A stretch of 64,000 nucleotides of DNA from Bergeyella_A cardium (GTDB taxonomy: Bacteria; Bacteroidota; Bacteroidia; Flavobacteriales; Weeksellaceae): assembly GCF_030012605.2 (NCBI RefSeq), contig NZ_CP114055.2. One strand, 5' to 3'. Positions 26,499 through 33,810 of this stretch are shown here, piece by piece. Under the pieces are notes generated by a model. It had not been told where the DNA came from. It did not search any database and saw only the letters and a list, made by a program, of their open reading frames with translations. Each line of letters opens with the position of its first letter. Positions within the stretch are counted from its first letter, which is position 1. The position numbers and the translations under genes were made by a program.

Positions 26499-27854
26499 AT
26501 GTTTAAAAAGATATTAATTGCCAATCGTGGCGAGATTGCAATGCGTATTTTGCGTACTTGTAAGGAAATGGGGGTGAAGACCGTAGCGGTATATTCTACT
26601 GCTGATAAAGACAGCCTTCACGGGAGATTTGCAGATGAAGCGGTTTGTATAGGTCCGCCAGCGAGTAAGGATTCTTACCTTAGGATTCCCAATATTATGT
26701 CTGCTGCTGAGATTACAAATGCAGATGCCATTCATCCGGGCTATGGGTTCTTATCCGAGAATGCTAATTTCTCTCGAATCTGCCAGAAGAATGGTATAAA
26801 GTTCATTGGTGCTACTCCAGAGCAGATAGAGAAAATGGGAGATAAAGCCAGTGCAAAAGCAACGATGAAAGCTGCAGGAGTACCTTGTGTGCCAGGTTCC
26901 GATGGGCTTATAGACTCCTATGAAACCGCAGTGAAAATAGCAGAAAAGATAGGTTATCCTGTAATGATTAAAGCTACTGCTGGTGGTGGTGGTAAAGGGA
27001 TGAGAGCCGTTTGGAAAAAAGAAGACCTTAAAGATTTATGGGATTCTGCGGTGCAGGAAGCAGTTGCTGCGTTTGGCAATGGCGGTATGTATATGGAAAA
27101 ACTCATCGAAGAGCCAAGGCATATAGAAATACAAATTGCGGGAGACCAGTATGGTAAGGCTTGTCACCTTTCCGAAAGAGATTGCTCTATCCAAAGGAGA
27201 AATCAAAAGCTGGTAGAGGAGACTCCTTCTCCATTTATGACCGATGACCTCCGCAAGAAAATGGGCGAAGCAGCAGTAAAAGCCGCTGAGTTTATCGGCT
27301 ATGAAGGGGTAGGTACTATTGAGTTTCTTGTAGATAAAGACAGGAATTTCTACTTTATGGAAATGAATACCAGAATCCAAGTAGAGCATCCTATTACTGA
27401 GCAAGTGGTAGACTATGACTTGATTCAAGAGCAGATTTTACTTGCAGCAGGAGAGAAGATTTCAGGGAAAAATTACCTTCCTAAGATGCACGCTATAGAG
27501 TGCAGAATCAATGCAGAAGACCCTTATAATGATTTCCGACCAAGCCCAGGAAAAATAACCAACCTCAACATACCTGGCGGGCACGGAGTGCGTGTAGATA
27601 CTCATGTATATGCAGGTTATACCATTCCTTCTAATTATGATTCTATGATTGCCAAGCTCATCGTTACGGCACAAACCCGAGAAGAGGCTATTGCCAAGAT
27701 GAGACGAGCTTTGGAGGAGTTTTATATCGAAGGAGTGAAAACCACTATCCCGTTCCACAGACAATTAATGGATAATGAGGACTTCATAGCAGGTAATTAT
27801 ACCACCAAGTTTATGGAATCTTTCGTTATGGATAAGGCTTACGAAAATCATTAA
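26499..27854 (+). CDS. accC: Biotin carboxylase of acetyl-CoA carboxylase
   Basis: An ATP-grasp enzyme that carboxylates the biotin on AccB. It has 451 residues, normal length. The N-terminus MFKKILIANRGEIAMRILRT, the ATP glycine loop KATAGGGGKGMRAVW (about 159-173), the catalytic MEMNTRIQVEHPITEQVV (about 287-304) and the C-terminal Arg in RVDTHVYAGYTIPSNYDSM are all present. It has the same orientation as accB, with rocD beginning 17 bases after its stop. Confidence 0.97.
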   Translation: MFKKILIANRGEIAMRILRTCKEMGVKTVAVYSTADKDSLHGRFADEAVCIGPPASKDSYLRIPNIMSAAEITNADAIHPGYGFLSENANFSRICQKNGIKFIGATPEQIEKMGDKASAKATMKAAGVPCVPGSDGLIDSYETAVKIAEKIGYPVMIKATAGGGGKGMRAVWKKEDLKDLWDSAVQEAVAAFGNGGMYMEKLIEEPRHIEIQIAGDQYGKACHLSERDCSIQRRNQKLVEETPSPFMTDDLRKKMGEAAVKAAEFIGYEGVGTIEFLVDKDRNFYFMEMNTRIQVEHPITEQVVDYDLIQEQILLAAGEKISGKNYLPKMHAIECRINAEDPYNDFRPSPGKITNLNIPGGHGVRVDTHVYAGYTIPSNYDSMIAKLIVTAQTREEAIAKMRRALEEFYIEGVKTTIPFHRQLMDNEDFIAGNYTTKFMESFVMDKAYENH

Positions 27855-27871
27855 TTTTAAATAATAAGACA

Positions 27872-29110
27872 ATGTCAGAGAATAAAAATACACAGTACTA
27901 TATTGATTTGGAAGATCAGTATGGGGCGCACAATTACCACCCGCTACCTGTAGTTTTGGAGCGTGGCGAAGGCGTTTATGTATGGGATGTAGAGGGCAAG
28001 AGATATTATGACTTCCTTTCTGCTTACTCGGCGGTAAATCAAGGGCACTCCAATCCTAAGATTGTAAAGGCGCTTACTGAGCAGGCACAGAAGCTCTCCC
28101 TCACCTCCAGAGCATTTTATAATTCCAAGCTCGGGGAATATGAGAAAAAGATTACCAACATCTTCGGTTTTGATAAGGTTCTCCCGATGAATTCTGGGGC
28201 AGAGGCAGTGGAAACCGCTGTGAAATTAGCCAGAAAATGGAGCTACGAAGTAAAAGGCATTTCTGAAAATACAGCGAAGATTATCGTTTGTGAAAATAAC
28301 TTCCACGGGAGAACTACAACTATTGTTTCTTTCTCTAATGACCCGGACGCTAATAAAAACTACGGACCTTTCACGCCAGGCTTTTTAAAAGTTCCGTATA
28401 ATGATATAGAAGCATTAGAAAAAGTCCTTGCAGACGGTTCAGATGTAGCTGCATTCTTAATCGAGCCGATACAGGGAGAAGCTGGAGTATTCGTTCCAGA
28501 TGAAGGCTATTTGAAAAAAGCATACGACCTCTGTAAAAAGAATAATGTCCTCTTTATTGCGGATGAGGTTCAGACGGGGATTGCAAGAACAGGTAAGATG
28601 CTCGCTTGCGACCACCAGGGCGTGAAGCCCGATATTTTAGTTCTCGGTAAGGCGCTTTCCGGTGGTATGTACCCCGTTTCTGCGGTATTGGCAAATGATG
28701 AGGTGATGAAGGTCATCAAGCCCGGTCAGCACGGTTCTACTTTCGGAGGGAATCCATTGGCTTGTGCTGTAGCTTGTGCTGCACTTGATGTCATCATTGA
28801 AGATAAACTCGCGGAGAATGCACAAAAAATGGGAGAGCTTTTCCGTGCGGAGATGCAGAAAATCATCGCTGAGACTGATTTAGTAACTGCCGTAAGAGGT
28901 AAAGGCTTGCTCAATGCAATTCTTATCAATGATACTCCTGAAAGCTCCACAGCTTGGGACATCTGCCTTGCGTTGAAGGAAAATGGCTTGCTGGCAAAAC
29001 CTACTCACGGGAATATCATCCGCCTTGCGCCACCATTGGTAATGAGCGAGGAGCAGTTGATGGACTGTGTAGGTATCATTAGAAAAACCCTTTTAGAGTT
29101 TAAAAAATAA
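27872..29110 (+). CDS. rocD: Ornithine aminotransferase
   Basis: A PLP enzyme converting ornithine and 2-oxoglutarate to glutamate-5-semialdehyde and glutamate, linking arginine breakdown to proline and glutamate. It has 412 residues. Diagnostic words are YDFLSAYSAVNQGHSNPKI near the N-terminus, MNSGAEAVETAVKLARKW (about 106-123), the PLP-binding Asp in IADEVQTGIARTG and the Schiff-base Lys near residue 260 in LGKALSGGMYPVSA. It follows accC closely, though the enzymes are in separate pathways. A long hairpin terminator follows. Confidence 0.95.
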   Translation: MSENKNTQYYIDLEDQYGAHNYHPLPVVLERGEGVYVWDVEGKRYYDFLSAYSAVNQGHSNPKIVKALTEQAQKLSLTSRAFYNSKLGEYEKKITNIFGFDKVLPMNSGAEAVETAVKLARKWSYEVKGISENTAKIIVCENNFHGRTTTIVSFSNDPDANKNYGPFTPGFLKVPYNDIEALEKVLADGSDVAAFLIEPIQGEAGVFVPDEGYLKKAYDLCKKNNVLFIADEVQTGIARTGKMLACDHQGVKPDILVLGKALSGGMYPVSAVLANDEVMKVIKPGQHGSTFGGNPLACAVACAALDVIIEDKLAENAQKMGELFRAEMQKIIAETDLVTAVRGKGLLNAILINDTPESSTAWDICLALKENGLLAKPTHGNIIRLAPPLVMSEEQLMDCVGIIRKTLLEFKK

Positions 29111-29125
29111 CAACTTTTCAATACT

Positions 29126-29166
29126 AAATCCTGCATCAAGACTTGTTTTGATGTAGGATTTTAGTT
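29126..29166 (+). terminator. Terminator after rocD
   Basis: Fourteen-base arms (aaatcctgcatcaa / ttgatgtaggattt, one G-T pair) with an 8-base loop, followed by ttagttta. It has a long stem but a weak T tract. Confidence 0.75.
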
Positions 29167-29187
29167 TATATATACTTATAAAATGAT

Positions 29188-30438
29188 ATGTCTAAAAAGC
29201 AGGTTTTCATTATCGGAGGTGGAGCAGCAGGCTTTTTCTGTGCGGCGAATCTCAGCAGAGATTTGTATCATATTACCATTTTAGAGCAGAATGCAGAGGT
29301 TTTGCAGAAAGTTAAAATCTCAGGAGGAGGCAGGTGCAACCTTACCCACGCTTGTTTTGACCCAAGGGAGCTCGTACAGTTCTACCCAAGGGGGAGTAAG
29401 GAACTTCTCAGCGTATTCAGTAAGTTTCAGCCGGCGGATACTATGGCGTGGTTTTCCGAGCGTGGGCTGGAGCTCAAAGTGGAAGCGGACAACCGCGTAT
29501 TCCCAGTAACCGATTCCTCACAAAACGTAATAGACCTCCTCACCAAAGAGGCAAAGAAAAATAGCGTAGAGATAAGAACCAAAACCACCGTAAAAGACAT
29601 ACAATTTAAAGACGATAAATATCAAATCTCTACCAATAATGGGAGCTTTACCGCAGATAAACTCATCTACACCACTGGGAGCTCTCCCAAGTCTTTTAAG
29701 ATAATACAAAACCTCGGGCATAAAATCATTAGCCCCGTGCCTTCGCTTTTTACTTTTAATATTAAAGACCCATTGCTGCAAGAGTTGGCAGGCACGAGTT
29801 TTACTAATGCCACAGTGAGCATCCCCAGCCTTGGCGCAGAGGAGAGTGGCGCCCTTCTCATTACGCATTGGGGGCTCTCAGCACCTGCGATTTTAAAACT
29901 CTCAGCTTGGGAAGCGAGGAGATTAGCAACACTCAATTACCAGTTTGAAATAGAGGTTAATTTCATCTCAATAGGCTGGGAGCAAGCAGTGGAAGATTTC
30001 ATTAGCTTTAAAAACCAGAATCCCAAACGCTCTCTCCAGCAGTCTAAAATCTTTGATGTAACCAACAGATTCTGGCAGAGAATCCTTAGCATATCTCAGG
30101 TAGATGCCAGCAAGCAGATGGCGAATGTTTCTAAGAAAGAGATGGAGCGGATACTCGAAAACCTGTGCAGAAAAAGACTGAAAGTAGAGGGTAAATCTAC
30201 CTTTAAAGACGAATTTGTAACCTGTGGAGGAGTAGATTTAAAGGAAATTAACTTTAAGGATATGTCCTCCAAAATCCTGCCCAACCTTTTTATTGCAGGT
30301 GAGGTACTCAACATAGACGCCCTCACAGGAGGCTTTAACTTCCAAGCCTGCTGGAGCGAAGCCTATCTAATAACCCACTCGTTAGCACAAGGAGCACCCA
30401 CAGCGTGGGAGCCCCTTAGCAGGGGAGGCACTCGTTAG
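29188..30438 (+). CDS. YhiN/HI0933-family flavoprotein
   Basis: An FAD-dependent NAD(P)/FAD oxidoreductase of the HI0933-like family; the physiological reaction is not established. It has 416 residues. Features are the dinucleotide-binding GGGAAGFFCAANL (10-22), KISGGGRCNLTHACF (about 43-57), and the C-terminal FAD signature LFIAGEVLNIDALTGGFNFQ. The family normally ends soon after CWSEAYLITHSLA. Here about 18 extra residues (from about 30385) are translated from a hairpin repeat array, and the stop codon TAG (30436-30438) is the loop of one repeat hairpin. A downstream terminator lies at 30512. Confidence 0.92.
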   Translation: MSKKQVFIIGGGAAGFFCAANLSRDLYHITILEQNAEVLQKVKISGGGRCNLTHACFDPRELVQFYPRGSKELLSVFSKFQPADTMAWFSERGLELKVEADNRVFPVTDSSQNVIDLLTKEAKKNSVEIRTKTTVKDIQFKDDKYQISTNNGSFTADKLIYTTGSSPKSFKIIQNLGHKIISPVPSLFTFNIKDPLLQELAGTSFTNATVSIPSLGAEESGALLITHWGLSAPAILKLSAWEARRLATLNYQFEIEVNFISIGWEQAVEDFISFKNQNPKRSLQQSKIFDVTNRFWQRILSISQVDASKQMANVSKKEMERILENLCRKRLKVEGKSTFKDEFVTCGGVDLKEINFKDMSSKILPNLFIAGEVLNIDALTGGFNFQACWSEAYLITHSLAQGAPTAWEPLSRGGTR

Positions 30439-30444
30439 CACGAG
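30378..30444 (-). repeat. GCTA-loop hairpin array A (four hairpins)
   Basis: Read on the minus strand, four hairpins lie head to tail: ctcgt-gcta-acgag (30431-30444), cccct-gcta-agggg (30412-30425), cccac-gct-gtggg (30397-30409) and cttgt-gcta-acgag (30378-30391, one U-G pair). Linkers read gtgc or gctc. It overlaps the 3' end of the flavoprotein gene. The same spacing and linkers occur at 36.2 kb and 51.8 kb. Confidence 0.85.
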
Positions 30445-30487
30445 GGGCTCTTACCATAAACAAACCACCCACAGCTAGCAGCTAAAA

Positions 30488-30511
30488 GCCAGTTGCCAGT
30501 TGCCAGTTGCC
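30488..30511. repeat. Three tandem gccagtt heptamers
   Basis: Three exact copies of gccagtt plus a partial gcc, in the intergenic region after the flavoprotein gene. The 7-base unit would change any reading frame on slippage, but no frame crosses it. Confidence 0.85.
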
Positions 30512-30537
30512 AAAAATTGCTGTAAGCAATTTTTTTA
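30512..30537 (+). terminator. Terminator after the flavoprotein gene
   Basis: Perfect 10-bp arms aaaaattgct / agcaattttt with loop gta, ending in a T run. It separates the repeat array from the promoter at 30539. Confidence 0.85.
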
Positions 30538-30538
30538 T

Positions 30539-30546
30539 TATCTTTG
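30539..30546 (+). promoter_or_regulatory. TATCTTTG -7 box upstream of the candidate RNA
   Basis: TAnnTTTG match directly after a terminator, with no protein gene for 400 bases apart from a 16-codon ORF. Transcription from it would begin near 30553 and cover the structured region. Confidence 0.55.
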
Positions 30547-30552
30547 AGAGCA

Positions 30553-30865
30553 TAAAAAAACACTTAAAAAATTACTATGATGATTAAGATATATAGAGCA
30601 TCTACCCCTCCCAAAATTCTTGCATAAACCCCTCAAAAATCAGCTATTATAGGTATAATGGGCGGATTTCATCTATGGATGGAGTTCGCCCGTTTTTGTG
30701 TGGTTTGGAGGGTAGCTTTCTAACAAAGGATAAGGGGGCATCGATCTAAATGATAGGGTTAGAGACCCCGCCGTTGCGGTTAAAAAAGCCCGATGACCTG
30801 GTTAGGAACCAGGAAAACGCGGTTAATAACCTAAAAGTTGATAAAAAAAACGGGATTTTTTTATT
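30553..30865 (+). ncRNA. Candidate structured RNA or long structured leader
   Basis: A non-coding stretch dense in complementary segments. A long-range helix can form between ctacccctcccaaa (30602-30615) and tttggagggtag (30704-30715), enclosing a terminator-like hairpin gggcg/cgccc with inner catc/gatg (30660-30691) and T5 after it. Then come ccgc-cgtt-gcgg (30768-30779), a perfect 7-bp hairpin cctggtt-agg-aaccagg (30797-30813), ggtt-aat-aacc (30821-30831), and finally cggga followed by T7 (about 30851-30863). It does not match tmRNA, RNase P, SRP or 6S landmarks I know. It could be an independent RNA or the 5' leader of the BspA-like gene. Confidence 0.45.
30577..30627 (+). CDS. Possible 16-codon leader peptide
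   Basis: An ORF of 16 codons (MMIKIYRASTPPKILA) beginning about 24 bases after the presumed start of transcription. Its Thr-Pro-Pro codons (30604-30612) lie exactly in the 5' arm of the long-range helix of the candidate RNA, so a ribosome there would open that helix. This resembles a leader-peptide control arrangement, but an ORF this short can occur by chance. Confidence 0.25.
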   Translation: MMIKIYRASTPPKILA

Positions 30866-30882
30866 AAAACAACAATTGGCGG

Positions 30883-30932
30883 TTGGCTTCTAGCGATTAG
30901 CTTCTGGCTAATAGCTAATGGCCAGAAGCCAA
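30883..30932. repeat. Alternative hairpins of the ggcttctagc/ggctaatagc repeat type
   Basis: Two mutually exclusive 9-bp stems use overlapping bases: ttggcttct (30883-30891) with agaagccaa (30924-30932), or gcttctggc (30900-30908) with gccagaagc (30921-30929). It lies 24 bases before the BspA-like start codon. Words ccagaagcca and ggctaatagc recur at 43721-43740. Confidence 0.65.
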
Positions 30933-30955
30933 AAGCTAATTAAATTTTTTAAATA

Positions 30956-32554
30956 ATGAAAAAGTACATTTTATTAGTGATGTCAGCGATAGTGCTGGCG
31001 GTAGCAGTAACAAACTGCTCAAGGAATGATGATGCCCTCCACCAACAGGAGCAACTAAAGCCTCAACCCCAACCTGTGCCACCGAAAGATTATGAGCTGA
31101 GCGCAGATGGTAAGACCTTAGTACAGTGGAAAAATAAAGAGACCGCAGAGATTGATTTTAGCAAAGACCCCATCCTAAGCAAAGTAACTACAATAGCTGA
31201 TCAAGTTTTTAGGGGGCACCTAAATTTACAGAAGGTAGCCCTCCCTACGAGCTTAACCAGCATTGGTAAAGAAGCTTTTGATGGATGCAGAAGTCTGAAA
31301 AGTGTACGCCTGCCAGAGAGTATTACAAAAATCGAGTACGGTACTTTTTATGGATGTGAAGCACTTACAACGATTAATCTCAATAAGGTAAAGACAATTG
31401 AGGATTTTGCTTTTAGTGGTTGTATTGCATTAGCAAATGTAGAGTTTTCCAGTATTGAGACTCTGGGAAGTTATTCTTTTCAAAAAACAGCCATTACCTC
31501 AATAGAATTTCCTAGCAGTATAGAGACTATTGGGAATGAAGCTTTTCTTCTGTGCCCAAAACTGGTAAGGGTAATCGTAAATAAAGCCGAGCCCCCTACA
31601 CTAAAGATGAGCTTTGATGGTTGCCTACTTTTGAACAATATCCTCGTGCCTGCTGCTTCTGTACAGAAATACAAAGAAGCCGATGGCTGGGGTAGATATG
31701 AAGTTAAAATAAAAGCAAAACCATCTTTTACCCCAGATCATTTTGTAGGGATATGGACAGCAGAAGATGATAAAACGATTACTCTGCCTGTGTCTGAAGA
31801 AGGTAAATTTTCTTATTCGTATGAAAAGGTAGGAGACCCAAGTATTAGCGGTTCTGGAAAGGGTCATGGTGAAACAGTAATTAGTGTAAGTAGTGCTGGA
31901 GATTATTTTATCTCCATAAAACCAGAGGGTGAGTTTCGTTTTCATTATGGAATTCCTCTCTTAAATGACATGCAAGAACAGTTCAAAGAGCTTATGCAAT
32001 GGGGCAAGGTGAATTGGTCTTCGAATTTAGGAGATATGTTTAACGGCTGTAGAAACCTCACCATAACCGCTACGGATATTCCCGATTTTTCTCAGGTTAA
32101 GTTTATGACTAGTATGTTTGAGGACTGTGCTCAAATTACCACCATACCCAATATAAATAAATGGAACACAAGTAATGTTAAAAGTATGACAGCTATGTTT
32201 GAAAGAGCCACTCAATTTAACCAAGATATCTCTGGCTGGAATGTAAGTAATGTTGAAAGTATGCACTTTATGTTTGAAGAAGCTAAAGCCTTTAACCAAA
32301 ACTTAGGCACTTGGGTAATAACAGGAGAAGCAGACCTTGAGAATATCTTTACAAAATCAGGAATGTCTTGCGAGAGCTATAGCAAAACCCTAAAAGGCTG
32401 GGCAGAGAACCCCCAAACAGGTAAAGAAGTAAAACTTATCTCTGATAGAACCTATGGCATAGGCGCAGATACTTATAGAAACAAACTTATTAATCATAAG
32501 AAATGGAAAATCTCAGGAGATAAATATGACTCTTCCTGTAATCCAGGACTCTAA
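30956..32554 (+). CDS. BspA-like leucine-rich repeat lipoprotein
   Basis: A predicted surface lipoprotein of 532 residues. The signal peptide ends AVTNC (Cys21), followed by a Gln/Pro-rich spacer. Residues about 75-235 are LRR_5 (BspA/TpLRR) repeats, visible as SLTSIGKEAFDGCRSLKSV and SSIETIGNEAFLLCPKL. A middle beta-rich segment with no recognised domain follows (about 245-330), then DUF285-type repeats (about 340-475) such as NTSNVKSMTAMFERATQFNQ and NVSNVESMHFMFEEAKAFNQ. BspA-like proteins bind host or other bacterial surfaces; that role is inferred. It stands alone between repeat arrays and a bidirectional terminator. Confidence 0.88.
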   Translation: MKKYILLVMSAIVLAVAVTNCSRNDDALHQQEQLKPQPQPVPPKDYELSADGKTLVQWKNKETAEIDFSKDPILSKVTTIADQVFRGHLNLQKVALPTSLTSIGKEAFDGCRSLKSVRLPESITKIEYGTFYGCEALTTINLNKVKTIEDFAFSGCIALANVEFSSIETLGSYSFQKTAITSIEFPSSIETIGNEAFLLCPKLVRVIVNKAEPPTLKMSFDGCLLLNNILVPAASVQKYKEADGWGRYEVKIKAKPSFTPDHFVGIWTAEDDKTITLPVSEEGKFSYSYEKVGDPSISGSGKGHGETVISVSSAGDYFISIKPEGEFRFHYGIPLLNDMQEQFKELMQWGKVNWSSNLGDMFNGCRNLTITATDIPDFSQVKFMTSMFEDCAQITTIPNINKWNTSNVKSMTAMFERATQFNQDISGWNVSNVESMHFMFEEAKAFNQNLGTWVITGEADLENIFTKSGMSCESYSKTLKGWAENPQTGKEVKLISDRTYGIGADTYRNKLINHKKWKISGDKYDSSCNPGL

Positions 32555-32556
32555 AA

Positions 32557-32581
32557 GTGGGCTACTCGCTCGTAGCACCAC
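32557..32581. repeat. gtgggctac...gtagcaccac hairpin
   Basis: Nine paired bases with a single bulged A and a 6-base loop, directly after the BspA-like stop codon. It contains ggctac/gtagc words like the repeat arrays but is a separate form. Confidence 0.55.
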
Positions 32582-32589
32582 TAAAAAAA

Positions 32590-32617
32590 ACTCAAACCTT
32601 AGGTTTGAGTTTTTTTT
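32590..32617. terminator. Bidirectional terminator between the BspA-like gene and tsf
   Basis: Arms actcaaacct / aggtttgagt flanked by an A run on one side and a T run on the other, so it works in both directions between convergent genes. Confidence 0.9.
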
Positions 32618-32635
32618 AATTAATATTTTAAGCTA

Positions 32636-33598
32636 CTAAAGCGCCACTCTAATGAAAGCAGTGATTTCTGCACCTGCGTTTTTCACATACTCAGCTACTT
32701 TTAGGTCTCCATCTTTGATGTAGTTCTGGTCAAGAAGTGCTTTTTCTTGGTCAAGGGAAGTATTATCAGAGATGAATCTTTGGATTTTACCAGGGATGAT
32801 TTTATCCCAGATTTGCTCAGGTTTGCCTTCTGCTTTTAGTTCAGCTTTTGCATTTTCTTCAGCTTGTTTTAGAACCTCATCGGTAATCTGTGCGTAGGAA
32901 ACAAATTGAGGTACATTTTTTAATGGTCTGCCAAGACGAACCAATTCTTCGTTATCTTTTACAATAGCCGCGATTCTTGCATCGGTTTCTGCTGCTACGA
33001 ACTCAGGGGAGAAATCTTTGTAAGAAAGCACTTCTGGGCTCATAGATGCTACTTGCATAGATACATTTCTTGCTACTTCAGCAGCGTTATCTACTTTTGA
33101 AGAAAGCGCTGTAATGGCTGCGATTTTATTTCCTGCGTGGATGTATGCACCGAGGAATGCTCCTTCAATCTTTTGGAAAGCACCGATTTCTATTTTCTCA
33201 CCGATAACGCCAGTTTGCTCGATAAGTTTCTCTGCAACGGTGATTCCGTGGAAGTCAGACGCAAGGAAGTCTTCCTTAGTAGAGAAAGAAAGTGCTTTTT
33301 CTGCCAATTCAGAAGCGAGATTGATGAAGCCTTCGCCTTTTGCTACGAAGTCGGTCTCACAGTTTAGGGAGATAATAGCTCCTACGGTGTTGTCAGCATT
33401 TACTTTTGCGATTACTGCGCCTTCGGCAGATTCTCTATCGGCTCTGTTGGCTGCGATTTTCTGTCCTTTTTTTCTTAGGATTTCAATAGCTTTATCAAAG
33501 TCTCCTTCTGCTTCAATAAGCGCTTTTTTACAATCCATCATACCTGCACCTGTGGTATTTCTCAGTTTAGCTACATCAGCTGCTACGGGTGTATACAT
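32636..33598 (-). CDS. tsf: Elongation factor Ts
   Basis: The guanine-nucleotide exchange factor for EF-Tu. It has 320 residues, somewhat longer than E. coli Ts. The N-terminal UBA-like domain has NTTGAGMMDCKKALIEAEGD (about 12-31) and the core has CETDFVAKGEGF (about 78-89), containing the conserved TDFV that contacts EF-Tu. In most bacteria tsf follows rpsB. Here its upstream neighbour is divergent and it has its own -7 box, so rpsB and tsf are separated. Confidence 0.97.
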   Translation of the reverse strand: MYTPVAADVAKLRNTTGAGMMDCKKALIEAEGDFDKAIEILRKKGQKIAANRADRESAEGAVIAKVNADNTVGAIISLNCETDFVAKGEGFINLASELAEKALSFSTKEDFLASDFHGITVAEKLIEQTGVIGEKIEIGAFQKIEGAFLGAYIHAGNKIAAITALSSKVDNAAEVARNVSMQVASMSPEVLSYKDFSPEFVAAETDARIAAIVKDNEELVRLGRPLKNVPQFVSYAQITDEVLKQAEENAKAELKAEGKPEQIWDKIIPGKIQRFISDNTSLDQEKALLDQNYIKDGDLKVAEYVKNAGAEITAFIRVAL

Positions 33599-33662
33599 AA
33601 TTTTTTGATATTTTATTATTAATTAAACTTAAAAGGGAAGATAAATCCCGTTTTTAGAGGCG

Positions 33663-33670
33663 CAAATATA
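33663..33670 (-). promoter_or_regulatory. TATATTTG -7 box for tsf
   Basis: Perfect TAnnTTTG on the minus strand, 65 bases before the tsf start. The leader contains a short gggattt...tccc complement of unknown relevance. Confidence 0.6.
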
Positions 33671-33810
33671 ATGATTTTTTTCAGTTGGAGAAAAATAGCA
33701 GAGGCTTACTTTTTAGCTATATACTATTAAAGAAGATAGCATTAGTCTTTTCATCAACTATAAATACTTTAACTAGCATTCTTGCGTTTGTAATCCATCA
33801 ATCTTATCCT

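Noticed and set aside
30790..30820. Hammerhead ribozyme (gatga, a hairpin, then aaaa)
   Set aside because: The core differs from CUGAUGA...GAAA at required positions (C for U4 and no G12), and no cleavage-site helix is evident.
30553..30865. tmRNA, RNase P RNA, SRP RNA or 6S RNA
   Set aside because: None of the defining words is present (no tRNA-like ends or tag frame, no gaggaaagtcc, no SRP apical loop, no 6S bubble pattern).
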